A stretch of DNA of 64,000 nucleotides from Lacrimispora sp. 210928-DFI.3.58 (GTDB lineage: Bacteria > Bacillota > Clostridia > Lachnospirales > Lachnospiraceae), in assembly GCF_020554865.1 (NCBI RefSeq), contig NZ_JAJCIC010000002.1, positions 1-64,000 on the forward strand, given 5' to 3'. Positions 52,293 to 60,935 of this stretch are shown one piece after another. A program made the position numbers and the translations under genes. The notes under the pieces were generated by a model, which was given only the letters and a program-made list of their open reading frames with translations, was not told the DNA's origin and made no database searches. How positions within the stretch are numbered: the stretch's first letter is position 1; each line of letters starts with the position of its first letter.

Positions 52293-54566
52293 ATGAACCG
52301 TACAGAATTAACAGCAAAATTAGAACAGGCCTTAAAAAAGAAGATTTCCGCCTGCACCACAGAGGAGATCTATACCGGGCTTTTATCCATTACCCAGGAG
52401 ATGGCAAAGGAGCGTCATACAGACACAGGAAAAAAGAAGCTCTACTACATTTCCGCTGAATTTCTCATCGGAAAGCTTTTGTCCAACAATCTGATCAACT
52501 TAGGTCTCTATGATGACGTAAAGGCCATCCTTGCAGATAACGGCATTGCCCTGAGCGCTGTGGAGGAAGTGGAGCCTGAGCCCTCCTTAGGAAACGGCGG
52601 ACTTGGCCGTCTGGCCGCCTGCTTTCTGGACTCCATCGCAACCCTGAACTTAAACGGCGACGGGGTGGGGCTTAACTACCATTTCGGCCTGTTCAAGCAG
52701 CTCTTTAGGGACAACAAACAGGAGGAGATCCCCAATCCGTGGATCGGGGATACCTCCTGGCTTACCAAAACAGATGTGACCTACAAGGTTCCCTATAAAG
52801 GCTTTACCCTGACCTCCCGCATGTACGATATCGAGGTCACAGGCTACCATGGACGCACCAACAGGCTCCACCTGTTTGACGTGGAGACTGTGGATGAGAC
52901 CCTGGTGGAGGATGGCATTTCCTTTGACAAAACGGACATTGAAAAGAACCTGACCTTATTCCTCTACCCCGATGACAGCGATGATGACGGAAGGCTCCTT
53001 CGCATCTACCAGCAGTATTTTATGGTGAGCAATGCAGCCAGGCTGATCCTGGATGAGGCCCTGGCAAAGGGCTCCACTCTCTATGACCTGCCGGACTACG
53101 CTGTGATCCAGATCAATGATACTCATCCCACCATGGTGATACCGGAGCTGATCCGCCTGCTCACCACAGAACACGGGATGGAAATGGACGATGCCATTGA
53201 TGTGGTAAGCCGTACCTGCGCTTACACCAACCACACCATTCTGGCAGAGGCTCTGGAAAAATGGCCCATGGCCTTCTTTAAAAAAGCTGTGCCCCAGCTG
53301 ATCCCCATTATGGAGGTGCTGGACGACAAGGTCCGCCGCAAATACGATGATCCGTCCACATACATCATCGACAAGAATGACACTGTCCACATGGCACATA
53401 TGGATATCCACTACGGCTTCAGCGTAAACGGCGTTGCTGCCCTGCACACCGACATTTTAAAGGAGACTGAGCTTTCCAACTTCTACAAGCTCTATCCGGA
53501 AAAATTCAACAACAAAACAAATGGCATCACCTTCCGCAGATGGCTCCTCCACTGCAATCCTGAGCTGGCTGCCTTTATCACCGGCCTGATCGGCGATGAG
53601 TATAAGAAGGATGCCATGGCCTTAGAGAATTTAAACAGTGACAAGATCATCAAAAATATGAAGACCCTTCACAGTCTTCTCGCCATCAAGGAGGCCAAAA
53701 AGAGGGAGCTGGCCGCCTACCTGAAGGAAACTCAGGGCTTAGAGATCAACCCGGACTCTATTTTCGACATCCAGATCAAGCGCCTCCACGAGTACAAGCG
53801 TCAACAGATGAACGCCCTGTACCTGATCCACAAATATTTAGAGATCAAAAAGGGCAAAAAGCCGATAACTCCCATCACCGCCATCTTCGGCGCAAAGGCA
53901 GCTCCTGCCTATGTCATTGCCAAGGACATCATCCACATGATCCTGTGCCTCCAGCAGATCATTGAGGAGGATGAGGACGTAAGGCCATGGCTTAAGGTTG
54001 TGATGGTGAGCAACTACAATGTAACCCTGGCAGAAAAGCTGATCCCTGCCTGTGATATCTCCGAACAGATCTCCCTGGCCTCCAAGGAAGCCAGCGGCAC
54101 AGGCAATATGAAGTTCATGTTAAACGGCGCCATCACCCTTGGTACTGACGACGGAGCCAATGTGGAGATCCACGAGCTGGTAGGCGATGACAACATCTAT
54201 ATCTTCGGCGACTCCAGCGAGACTGTCATCAAGCGCTATGCAGATAAGAGCTATGTTTCCAAGAAATACTATGACTCCAACCCTGCCATCAAGGAGGCTG
54301 TGGACTTCATCACAGGCCCTGAAATGCTGGCTGTGGGCTCAAAGGAGAACCTGGAGCGCCTTTCTAAGGAGCTTCTCACCAAGGACTGGTTCATGACCTT
54401 CCCGGACTTTGACGCCTACTGCAAAGCCAAGGAGCAGGCCTATGAGGACTACGAAAACCGCACCGGCTGGGCAAGGAAAATGCTCATCAACATCAGCAAG
54501 GCCGGCTTCTTCTCCTCTGACAGGACCATTGCGGAGTATGACAGGGATATTTGGAAGCTGTCATAA
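52293..54566 (+). CDS. glgP: Glycogen/maltodextrin phosphorylase
   Basis: 757 residues, GT35. It releases glucose 1-phosphate from alpha-1,4-glucans using phosphate and PLP. Visible: [68 protein letters not shown] and the PLP site [15 protein letters not shown] with its Lys, followed by [11 protein letters not shown]. It is shorter than the roughly 800-residue enterobacterial enzyme, as in other clostridia. RBS CTGAAAGGAGTATTACC. Divergent from the AraC gene; a two-way terminator follows. Confidence 0.94.
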   Translation: MNRTELTAKLEQALKKKISACTTEEIYTGLLSITQEMAKERHTDTGKKKLYYISAEFLIGKLLSNNLINLGLYDDVKAILADNGIALSAVEEVEPEPSLGNGGLGRLAACFLDSIATLNLNGDGVGLNYHFGLFKQLFRDNKQEEIPNPWIGDTSWLTKTDVTYKVPYKGFTLTSRMYDIEVTGYHGRTNRLHLFDVETVDETLVEDGISFDKTDIEKNLTLFLYPDDSDDDGRLLRIYQQYFMVSNAARLILDEALAKGSTLYDLPDYAVIQINDTHPTMVIPELIRLLTTEHGMEMDDAIDVVSRTCAYTNHTILAEALEKWPMAFFKKAVPQLIPIMEVLDDKVRRKYDDPSTYIIDKNDTVHMAHMDIHYGFSVNGVAALHTDILKETELSNFYKLYPEKFNNKTNGITFRRWLLHCNPELAAFITGLIGDEYKKDAMALENLNSDKIIKNMKTLHSLLAIKEAKKRELAAYLKETQGLEINPDSIFDIQIKRLHEYKRQQMNALYLIHKYLEIKKGKKPITPITAIFGAKAAPAYVIAKDIIHMILCLQQIIEEDEDVRPWLKVVMVSNYNVTLAEKLIPACDISEQISLASKEASGTGNMKFMLNGAITLGTDDGANVEIHELVGDDNIYIFGDSSETVIKRYADKSYVSKKYYDSNPAIKEAVDFITGPEMLAVGSKENLERLSKELLTKDWFMTFPDFDAYCKAKEQAYEDYENRTGWARKMLINISKAGFFSSDRTIAEYDRDIWKLS

Positions 54567-54584
54567 GATTTATTCGGATTTGAC

Positions 54585-54628
54585 AAAAACCATCCGGAGT
54601 ATCCGTTGGACACCCCGGATGGTTTTTT
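54585..54628. terminator. Shared terminator between glgP and the UxaA-like gene
   Basis: AAAACCATCCGG/CCGGATGGTTTT stem with a long loop, A-run on one side and T-run on the other. It works for both converging genes. Confidence 0.85.
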
Positions 54629-54633
54629 ATCCT

Positions 54634-55797
54634 CTAGATCACAGGCCCCAGACAGTGGATATCAATACTGCTGGTATACCCGATGGCTTCATTCTTCGTC
54701 ATCTCCCCATTCAGCACCCGCAGCATGAGAGCAAAGGCCTCCTCGCCCATCTCCTCGATGGTGCGCTCGCCCTTGATCACCAGGCCTGCATTCAGGTCCA
54801 TGTCATTCTCCATGTGCTCGTAGGTGTTGGGGTTCCCGCAGATCTTGATGACCGGCATGCTGGGGAAGCCCTGGGGAGCGCCCCGGCCGGTGGAGAACAT
54901 CATAAACTGGGCTCCGGTAGCAGCCATGCCGGTCAGGATCTCCGGCTCTCTGCCGGGAGTGTCTTTGATCCAGAGGCCCTTTTCCTCTGTCACCCTGTCG
55001 GGATACTCCAGCACACCCTGGATGGGCCTTGTGCCGCTCTTTACAATGGCTCCCAGGCTCTTCTCCTCAATGGTGCTGAGTCCCCCTGCAATGTTGCCCG
55101 GCGTGGGCTGGCCCTTTCTCATGTCGCAGCCCAGGCTCTTTGCCCGTGTCTCCATGGCATCCACGATCTCATAGATCTTCTTTCCCACTTCCCCGTTCAC
55201 TGCTCTGCGGGCCAGGATGTGCTCTGCACCGATAAACTCTGTGGTTTCTCCAAATACAACGGTAGCGCCTAAGTCCACCAGCTTGTCTGCCACATAGCCG
55301 ATCACACAGTTGGAGGCCATGCCGCTGGTGGCATCAGAGGCCCCGCATTTGATGGACATGACTACTCTGGAAATATCCACGGGCTCCCTCTGCTGGGAGG
55401 CGATCCCCATTGCCAGCTTCCTTGCAAGGTTGGTCCCCTCCCGGATGGCATTGGTGACGCCGCCTAACTCCTGGATCCTGATGACCTCCACAGGCTTTCC
55501 TGTTTTTCTGATCTCCTCTGTCACATAGTCCACATCTGTGCCCTCACAGCCCAGGCTCACAAGGAGCACGGCCCCTAAGTTGGGGCTGCATCCGATGTTT
55601 GCCAGGGTCTTTGTCACCCTGTCAAGGTCCGGGGGCAGCTGGCAGCAGCCCTGATGATGCAAAAATGTGACCGTACCCATCACCTGGGCCTTGATGGCAT
55701 TTGCCACGTCATTGGCACAGGTGACTGTGGGAATGATACCAACGTAATTTCTGGAGCCAACGCTTCCATTGGCTCTCACATATCCCATAAACTGCAT
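54634..55797 (-). CDS. UxaA/SuyB-family dehydratase or lyase, large subunit
   Basis: 387 residues of the altronate/galactarate dehydratase large-domain family. Visible: MGYVRANGSVGSRNYVGIIPTVTCANDVA at the start, HHQGCCQLPPDLDR, LLVSLGCEGTD, IKCGASDATSGMASNCVIG, GNIAGGLSTIEEKSLGAI and KICGNPNTYEHMENDMDLNAG. Several conserved Cys could hold iron. The small SAF-domain partner is the separate gene just upstream (18-bp gap). This split form is used by altronate dehydratase relatives and by sulfolactate sulfo-lyase SuyAB. Final gene of the catabolic row. It removes water, or sulfite, from a 2-hydroxy acid; which one is not decidable here. Confidence 0.85.
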   Translation of the reverse strand: MQFMGYVRANGSVGSRNYVGIIPTVTCANDVANAIKAQVMGTVTFLHHQGCCQLPPDLDRVTKTLANIGCSPNLGAVLLVSLGCEGTDVDYVTEEIRKTGKPVEVIRIQELGGVTNAIREGTNLARKLAMGIASQQREPVDISRVVMSIKCGASDATSGMASNCVIGYVADKLVDLGATVVFGETTEFIGAEHILARRAVNGEVGKKIYEIVDAMETRAKSLGCDMRKGQPTPGNIAGGLSTIEEKSLGAIVKSGTRPIQGVLEYPDRVTEEKGLWIKDTPGREPEILTGMAATGAQFMMFSTGRGAPQGFPSMPVIKICGNPNTYEHMENDMDLNAGLVIKGERTIEEMGEEAFALMLRVLNGEMTKNEAIGYTSSIDIHCLGPVI

Positions 55798-55815
55798 CTT
55801 GACTAACCTCTCCTT

Positions 55816-56112
55816 CTATAGATCTCCACGGCCTCTCATACTGTCTAAGTTGTGTACATGAACATACTCCCCAAAGCGGATGTCTTTTGAGGCTGCTCCC
55901 AGCTCTTCGCCGTATTTCACAATGGCCTCTCCCTTCCTGATGTCCCGAAGGGCAACCTTATGGCCATAGGGGATGTCCCCGATCACTGTGACAAACTGGG
56001 AAGCTCCCTTTTTGTCACGCACCTCCACCTCGTCGCCGTCCTTGATGCCGTTGACGAACAGGGTGGCTACATTATCCTTTTCATTTACCTTTAACGCCAG
56101 CTTGCGTTCCAT
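55816..56112 (-). CDS. UxaA/SuyA-family dehydratase small subunit (SAF domain)
   Basis: The ATG ending at 56112 (MERKLALKVNEKDNVATLF) follows GAAAGGAGAGAGAAC; 98 residues, the SAF-domain size. Typical segment VTVIGDIPYGHKVALRDIRKGEAIVKYGEELG. It partners the large subunit immediately downstream. Together with larA it forms a tight three-gene row (48-bp and 18-bp gaps). Confidence 0.88.
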   Translation of the reverse strand: MERKLALKVNEKDNVATLFVNGIKDGDEVEVRDKKGASQFVTVIGDIPYGHKVALRDIRKGEAIVKYGEELGAASKDIRFGEYVHVHNLDSMRGRGDL

Positions 56113-56160
56113 GTTCTCTCTCCTTTCCCAGAACGGATGCTCCATCCGGCTCCTCCGAAG

Positions 56161-57438
56161 CTACTCTTCTGCCGCCATCACGCTGACCCCGTCCGGGATC
56201 ACCACGACTCTTGCATCCCTGCCTTTGATCTCATAGGCCAGCTTCATCGCCTCATCCATGTCAGCTGCCGGGATCATATTGCACCTTCTCACGGTCTCCT
56301 CATCCAGATAAGTGGTCACCAGGATCACCTTGTGCTTTTTCAGGATCCGCGAATAGATCTGTGCGCACCACTGCTCCGGTATGGTCTCCTTTGCCGGTAT
56401 GTTCGAGAGATATCCGTCGATCTCCTCCGGCGTTCCCTTTACGATCAGCTCCGCAAAATGGGTGCCTCCCATGCCGTCCGTACAGGAACAGCACATGATG
56501 ATGACCGCTCCCTCCTTTGCGCAGGACTCTGCCGTTGCAATGGCCTTCGGACTCTGGTACAGGTTCTGGTCCAGAGGATAGCCCCCATTGCTGGTGACGA
56601 CAATATCTCCCTTGATAGCCCTGCACTGGGAAATGCTCCGGAGAAGGACCACGCCCTCTCCATGGGCTGCCTCCAGATCCCCGGCAAAGGCGGCGATGAT
56701 CTCCTTTTTCTCATTCAGCAGCACATTTAAAATATACTGCACATTCACGCGCCTGGCTGCCTCCACCATATCCCTGTGGATGGGATTGCCCTCCAGGACC
56801 CCTGTTTTTGAGTGCACATCCGCAATGGCCCTGTAGGAATGGTTTTCACTGATCGTCACCTTATTGCACATGCCCGGAAGGATACTCTTTCTCCCGCCGG
56901 AAAAGCCTGCAAAAAAGTGGGGCTCGATAAACCCTTCCGTGACCAGAAGGTCGCAGGCGAGCACCTCCTTATTCACATGGAAATGGGCTCCTGAGGGAAG
57001 AACACCCAAATCTTCAAAGTCCTCCTCCCGGAAGGCATCGTTGATCACGATCCGCTCCCTGTCCACAATGGCATCCCCAAACATCCTGCGCTGCTCTTCC
57101 TCTGTGGTAGCCCGGTGCATGCCTGTTGCGATCAGGATGGTGATCTCTGCCTGGGGATTGGCGCTGCGTATCTCCTCCAAAAGAATGGGGAGCGTGATCT
57201 TTGAGGGAACAGCCCTGGTATGGTCGCTGGTGACAATGGCGATGCGCTTTTTCCCCTTAGAAAGCTCTGATAGACGTTTACTTCCAATGGGATGGCTGAT
57301 GGCCTCCCGCACGATCTCCTCCTGGGATCTTGTCACCTGGAAGGAATGGGCCCCTGATACCAGAACGCCCTCCAGATTTTCCTCCTCCACTTTAAGCTTC
57401 ATGGCAGCTGTCCCATAGGGGATTTGAAATTCCTTCAT
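56161..57438 (-). CDS. larA: Lactate racemase family protein (LarA-type, nickel-pincer cofactor)
   Basis: The ATG ending at 57438 (MKEFQIPYGTAAMKLKV) follows AAGGCAGGAAAAT; 425 residues. All key residues appear at the same numbering as the studied lactate racemase: H73 region DHTRAVP, H108 (ATGMHRA), H174 (EPHFFAGF), the cofactor-linking K184 (GFSGGRKSILPG) and H200 (SENHS). The family inverts 2-hydroxy acids including lactate, malate and longer ones. Its place between a hydroxyacid dehydrogenase and a SuyAB/UxaA pair suggests it supplies the other enantiomer to the dehydratase. The maturation genes larB, larC and larE are not in this window. Confidence 0.85.
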   Translation of the reverse strand: MKEFQIPYGTAAMKLKVEEENLEGVLVSGAHSFQVTRSQEEIVREAISHPIGSKRLSELSKGKKRIAIVTSDHTRAVPSKITLPILLEEIRSANPQAEITILIATGMHRATTEEEQRRMFGDAIVDRERIVINDAFREEDFEDLGVLPSGAHFHVNKEVLACDLLVTEGFIEPHFFAGFSGGRKSILPGMCNKVTISENHSYRAIADVHSKTGVLEGNPIHRDMVEAARRVNVQYILNVLLNEKKEIIAAFAGDLEAAHGEGVVLLRSISQCRAIKGDIVVTSNGGYPLDQNLYQSPKAIATAESCAKEGAVIIMCCSCTDGMGGTHFAELIVKGTPEEIDGYLSNIPAKETIPEQWCAQIYSRILKKHKVILVTTYLDEETVRRCNMIPAADMDEAMKLAYEIKGRDARVVVIPDGVSVMAAEE

Positions 57439-57459
57439 ATTTTCCTGCCTTTCTCGATC

Positions 57460-57568
57460 CACATGCGCCCGGTGGGCGGACGGGCCACCACACCATGAAA
57501 ACCTGGCGGGCGCATGCGGCATACCTGAATTTCATGCCGCCTCACGGCGGCGAAGTTTTATCGTAAAC
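57460..57568. repeat. Family B cloverleaf repeat, copy 4
   Basis: ACATGCGCCCGGTGGG, CACCATGAAAACC, GGGCGCATGCGGCATACCTG, GCCGCCTCACGGCGGC and AGTTTTATCGTAAAC in the same order as at 20296-20404. It occupies the gap between the hydroxyacid dehydrogenase and larA, within a likely operon. Confidence 0.8.
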
Positions 57569-57569
57569 A

Positions 57570-57615
57570 GGGCGCTGTGCGTCCGGCCCTTCTTCGGCCT
57601 TGCGTCACAGCGCCC
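57570..57615 (-). terminator. Possible terminator between the dehydrogenase and larA
   Basis: GGGCGCTGTG/CACAGCGCCC arms with inner GGCC/GGCC pairing. On the minus strand it is followed by TGTTTACG, a weak T-tract. It lies 18 bp past the dehydrogenase stop. It may split the row into two transcripts or weaken read-through. Confidence 0.5.
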
Positions 57616-57633
57616 TATCACTCTGCCTTGGCC

Positions 57634-58602
57634 TTACTTTTTCGGAACAAAGCCCTCTTTATTTACCCAATATCTTGGTTCATTTCCATCCAGCATGACA
57701 TTGCAGATCTCGCGGTAGCAGTTTGCACCTGATTTTTCCAGAGACTTGTCGGAAAATGCCATGGCATGGGGAGTATTTACAAAGTTCTCCAGCTCAAGAA
57801 GCTTCTTGCCCTCCGGGTATTCCTCGTAGTTCACATCTGCTGCTGCTCCCGCAATGCGGTTGTTCTTTAAGGCATCATACAGATCATCATTATTTACCAG
57901 AATATCCCTTGCCGTGTTGACAAAGTAGGCCGTTGGCTTCATCTTGTCAAAGTAGTATTTGTTGATCATGTCCTTGTTGGTCTTTTCCCCCGGAATATGG
58001 AGGGAAACCACATCGGCCTGCTCGAATACCTCTTCCATGGTATCCACCATCTTGATAAAGGAGGGAACAAATGCCCTCTCAATGTAGGGATCGTAAGCAA
58101 TGACCTCCATGTCCATTCCATAGTGCATCTTATGGGCAAAGGAACGTGCGATATTTCCCAGCCCCAGCAAGCCCAGTGTGGAGTTTTCCAGTTCAATGGC
58201 CATTTTCGCCCTCATGCCGCCGGGCTTTCTCACACCGATGTTATACTCACAGATATGCTTTGTCAGGGACAAGGTGAGAGCAACTGCTCCCTCTGCCACC
58301 GTGGTGTGATTTCCATAAGGAGAATATGCCACATAGATCCCGCGCTCTGCTGCCTTCTTACAGTCAACGTGGTCCTGATATCCAACTCCATGTACCTGAA
58401 GGAGCTTTAAATTCTTCGCAATGTCAAGAAGCTCCTCATCAAAGTAATGTACCCTGGCGATCGCCACATCAGCTTCTGCCATATACTTTTTCATCGCCTC
58501 CCTGGAATCCTCCCAGATACCGATGAACTCAAATCCCTTTTTCCTAAGATTCTCCATCGCCGTCTCACTCATTGGCTTCGGACAATAGATCTTATATCCC
58601 AT
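57634..58602 (-). CDS. D-isomer-specific 2-hydroxyacid dehydrogenase
   Basis: The ATG ending at 58602 (MGYKIYCPKPMSETAMENL) follows AGGGAGGAGGAATAGA; 322 residues. NAD-binding LGLLGLGNIARSFAHKM, YDPYIERAF, active-site Arg in FVNTARDILVNN, acid in DVNYEEYPEGK and His in FVNTPHAMAFSDKS. It reduces a 2-oxo acid or oxidises a D-2-hydroxy acid. It starts one base past the RidA stop codon region, so it is coupled to ridA and the PLP enzyme. The likely substrate is the keto acid released by those two. Confidence 0.88.
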   Translation of the reverse strand: MGYKIYCPKPMSETAMENLRKKGFEFIGIWEDSREAMKKYMAEADVAIARVHYFDEELLDIAKNLKLLQVHGVGYQDHVDCKKAAERGIYVAYSPYGNHTTVAEGAVALTLSLTKHICEYNIGVRKPGGMRAKMAIELENSTLGLLGLGNIARSFAHKMHYGMDMEVIAYDPYIERAFVPSFIKMVDTMEEVFEQADVVSLHIPGEKTNKDMINKYYFDKMKPTAYFVNTARDILVNNDDLYDALKNNRIAGAAADVNYEEYPEGKKLLELENFVNTPHAMAFSDKSLEKSGANCYREICNVMLDGNEPRYWVNKEGFVPKK

Positions 58603-58603
58603 T

Positions 58604-58999
58604 CTATTCCTCCTCCCTGCAGACAACGCCCAAGGCGTCGATCTCCACATCATATGGCCCTAAATTTACCACTCTGGCTGTGCGGGGCGGATAGGGCGCC
58701 GGCATGATCTCTGCATATGCCTCATTTAACAGAGGGAACTGGCTCACATCTGTCATATAGACATTGATCCGGAGCACATGATTTAGATCAGAGCCTGCTG
58801 CCTCCAGAATATTCTTCACATTGATCAGGGCCTGCTTTACATGGTCCTGGAAATCTCCCGGTGCCACCTCTCCTGTTGCAGGATCCAAAGGAAGCTGGCC
58901 TGCCACATATACCAGGCCGTCATGTACAAATGCCTGGCTGTAGGCACCCTTAGGCTGTGGTGCATTGGGTGTATCGATCACTTTAATTTCCTTGCTCAT
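58604..58999 (-). CDS. RidA-family enamine/imine deaminase
   Basis: The ATG ending at 58999 (MSKEIKVIDTPNAPQPKGAYSQAF) follows AAAGGAAAGGGGAATAAAAG; 131 residues. RidA hallmarks: GAYSQA near the N terminus, GQLPLDPATGEV, the INVYMTDVSQFPLLNEAY segment and the substrate-binding Arg in PPRTARVV. It hydrolyses 2-iminoacid or enamine products of PLP enzymes. It lies directly after the PLP lyase/aminotransferase gene and before the dehydrogenase gene, an order that matches imine formation, hydrolysis, then keto-acid reduction. Confidence 0.9.
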   Translation of the reverse strand: MSKEIKVIDTPNAPQPKGAYSQAFVHDGLVYVAGQLPLDPATGEVAPGDFQDHVKQALINVKNILEAAGSDLNHVLRINVYMTDVSQFPLLNEAYAEIMPAPYPPRTARVVNLGPYDVEIDALGVVCREEE

Positions 59000-59003
59000 T
59001 CTT

Positions 59004-60200
59004 TTATTCCCCTTTCCTTTTATCAACTGCTGCCTTCAGCTTCTGGAGAGCATCCATAAGCATTGTCTTCGGGAAGGCGTATGCAATCCGGATAAAGCCC
59101 TTTCCCAGCTCCTCATCGTATTCAACCCCGTTGCCCATGAGGACCTCAGCGTCATTGGCAAAAAAGTCCATCATCTCCTTCTGGGACTCAAAACCCAAAG
59201 CGCTGCAGTCTGCCCAGCATACAAAGCTTGACTGCGGCTTTAATATCTTGATGGAAGGAATATTTTCCTCAAAGAAGCTGCAGAGCATCTCCCTAAGCTC
59301 TGCCACATAGGCCTTTGCCTGGTCCGCATAGTCGTCACAGCTTCCGTCATAGCAGGCCTCAAATGCTGCCACACCGGTGATCGTGCGGCTGATGCCCTTT
59401 ACTGCTGCGATCCTTCTGTTGATCCTTGCCCTGGCATCGTCTCCCGGAACAATGATAGCGCCAGTGCGGAAGCCAGCCACATTAAAAGTCTTGCTGGGGT
59501 TCATGGTAAGGGCGGAATGGTTCTTTGCGTACTCGCCTACACTGGGATATGGAATGTGCTTTGCACCCTCGAACACGAAATCTGCGTGAACCTCATCAAT
59601 GATGACAAACACGTTGTATTTCTGGGACAATGCCTCGATCTTCTTCAGCTCTTCCATGGTGCAGCATTTTCCTGTGGGATTCTGAGGATCGCACAGGATA
59701 AATGCGGTTGCCATGGGATCGCTGAACTTCTTTTCCATGTCCTCCCAGTCAAACTCTACCACACCTGTCTCCATGTCGATCTTTAAGGGGGAGGTGGATA
59801 TCCGGCGGTCATTGTTCTCAATACAGCCTCTGAAGGGGCTGTAGGCCGGCGTATTGATGATGACCTTGTCGCCAACGCTTGTCATAGCCTGGATCGCAAA
59901 GGCAATGCCCGGCACGATGCCGTTTACAAACTCTACCCACTCCGGCTTCACATCCCAATCATGCCTGCGCTTCATCCAGCCGGCAGCTGCATTTGAAAAA
60001 TCATCGGTAAAATAGGGATAGCCATAGATCTGGCACTCAGAGACCTTTCTGACTGCATCCAGCACCGGCTGGGGGCAGGTAAAATGGGTCTCTGCGCCGT
60101 GCATCGGCACCTGGCCCGGCTTTAAGGTACGGAAATCCCAGGTTTTTGAACGCTCCTTTGTCCTGTCAAGTATCTCGTCGAAATTATATGTTATTCCCAT
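59004..60200 (-). CDS. MalY/PatB-like PLP enzyme (C-S lyase or aminotransferase)
   Basis: The ATG ending at 60200 (MGITYNFDEILDRTKERSKTWDF) follows GAAGGAGCGAAAAGGAAG; 398 residues. N-terminal PMHGAETHFTCPQPVLDAV, then INTPAYSPFRGCIENNDRR, ILCDPQNPTGKC and IIDEVHADFVFEGAKHIPY. The PLP Lys is in TMNPSKTFNVAGFRTGAI. The group contains cystathionine/cysteine-conjugate beta-lyases and related aminotransferases. Following ridA supports release of an enamine or imine. Substrate not determinable; a sulfur-containing or D-amino acid is possible. Confidence 0.87.
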   Translation of the reverse strand: MGITYNFDEILDRTKERSKTWDFRTLKPGQVPMHGAETHFTCPQPVLDAVRKVSECQIYGYPYFTDDFSNAAAGWMKRRHDWDVKPEWVEFVNGIVPGIAFAIQAMTSVGDKVIINTPAYSPFRGCIENNDRRISTSPLKIDMETGVVEFDWEDMEKKFSDPMATAFILCDPQNPTGKCCTMEELKKIEALSQKYNVFVIIDEVHADFVFEGAKHIPYPSVGEYAKNHSALTMNPSKTFNVAGFRTGAIIVPGDDARARINRRIAAVKGISRTITGVAAFEACYDGSCDDYADQAKAYVAELREMLCSFFEENIPSIKILKPQSSFVCWADCSALGFESQKEMMDFFANDAEVLMGNGVEYDEELGKGFIRIAYAFPKTMLMDALQKLKAAVDKRKGE

Positions 60201-60233
60201 CTTCCTTTTCGCTCCTTCACATTCAAATATCAT

Positions 60234-60635
60234 TTAGTCATTCTCTATTACGTAAACATTTAAAGCTCTCAGCACTGTTGCACTCCTGAAGCCTCCGCCG
60301 CACACGGTTCCGTTGGTGTGGGAGCAGGTCATATGGATATGTACGATGTAGTCAGAGGGCGTGTCCGTAAAAATACAGGGCATATTGGCCGGAGCGTTTT
60401 CCTTCTTGGTGATCTCTCCCATGAAGCTTGTCACCTCGCAGAGCTCGTCAATATGAGTCATCTGAAGTTTAGGCGGCACATCGTGGGAGATGGGATTGTT
60501 GAGAGTCACGTTCGTAATGGAACCGACTCCTGCTACAATAACGGCGCTCTCCCATTTTTTGTCCATCAGATACTCATGGATCCCCATGATGACATCCTGG
60601 CCTTTCTTTAACGAAATCGTATGAAATTTTGACAT
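60234..60635 (-). CDS. PPC (DUF296) domain protein
   Basis: The ATG ending at 60635 (MSKFHTISLKKGQDVIMGIHEYLM) follows CAAGGAGAAAAT; 133 residues. The PPC/DUF296 fold has a conserved His-rich strand here, VHIHMTCSHTNGTVCGGGF, which in bacterial members can bind metal; SAVIVAGVGSITNVTLNNP lies before it. Stand-alone bacterial PPC proteins are trimers of unknown job; the AT-hook seen in plants is absent. It is first in the PPC-MalY-RidA-dehydrogenase row, under the candidate GntR operator. Confidence 0.82.
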   Translation of the reverse strand: MSKFHTISLKKGQDVIMGIHEYLMDKKWESAVIVAGVGSITNVTLNNPISHDVPPKLQMTHIDELCEVTSFMGEITKKENAPANMPCIFTDTPSDYIVHIHMTCSHTNGTVCGGGFRSATVLRALNVYVIEND

Positions 60636-60667
60636 ATTTTCTCCTTCCTTGTAATGTAAAACCACCC

Positions 60668-60713
60668 ATTATACTCACTTTTTAATTGTAATGTTTTGTA
60701 TACAATCTACAAT
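60668..60713 (-). promoter_or_regulatory. Candidate GntR operator and promoter of the catabolic row
   Basis: A TATAAT -10 on the minus strand (plus 60668-60673) lies 33 bp before the PPC start, without a strong -35. Just upstream is the perfect palindrome TTGTATACAA (60696-60705), flanked by ATTGTA (60685-60690) and TACAAT (60708-60713). This T-x-GT-N-AC-x-A form suits FCD-type GntR regulators, and the divergent gntR-like gene starts 230 bp away. The rest of 60714-60935 is A+T-rich and holds no gene. Confidence 0.6.
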
Positions 60714-60935
60714 ACATTTCTAATTTTATCATCTGTCTTTCTCGCTGTCAATCATTTCTCGCCTTTTCTTTTTTCAATTTTTTCTGTCCCCCTTCTCTTC
60801 CTTTTGACAGGAAATTAACACTTATTTTTTTCAATAAACTGCTTTCCTTTTTTCTCAATATCTGTAATAATAAGGATACACATATAGATTACAAAGGCGC
60901 ATTTATGTACTACGCCTTTTAGGAAGGATGCTTTT

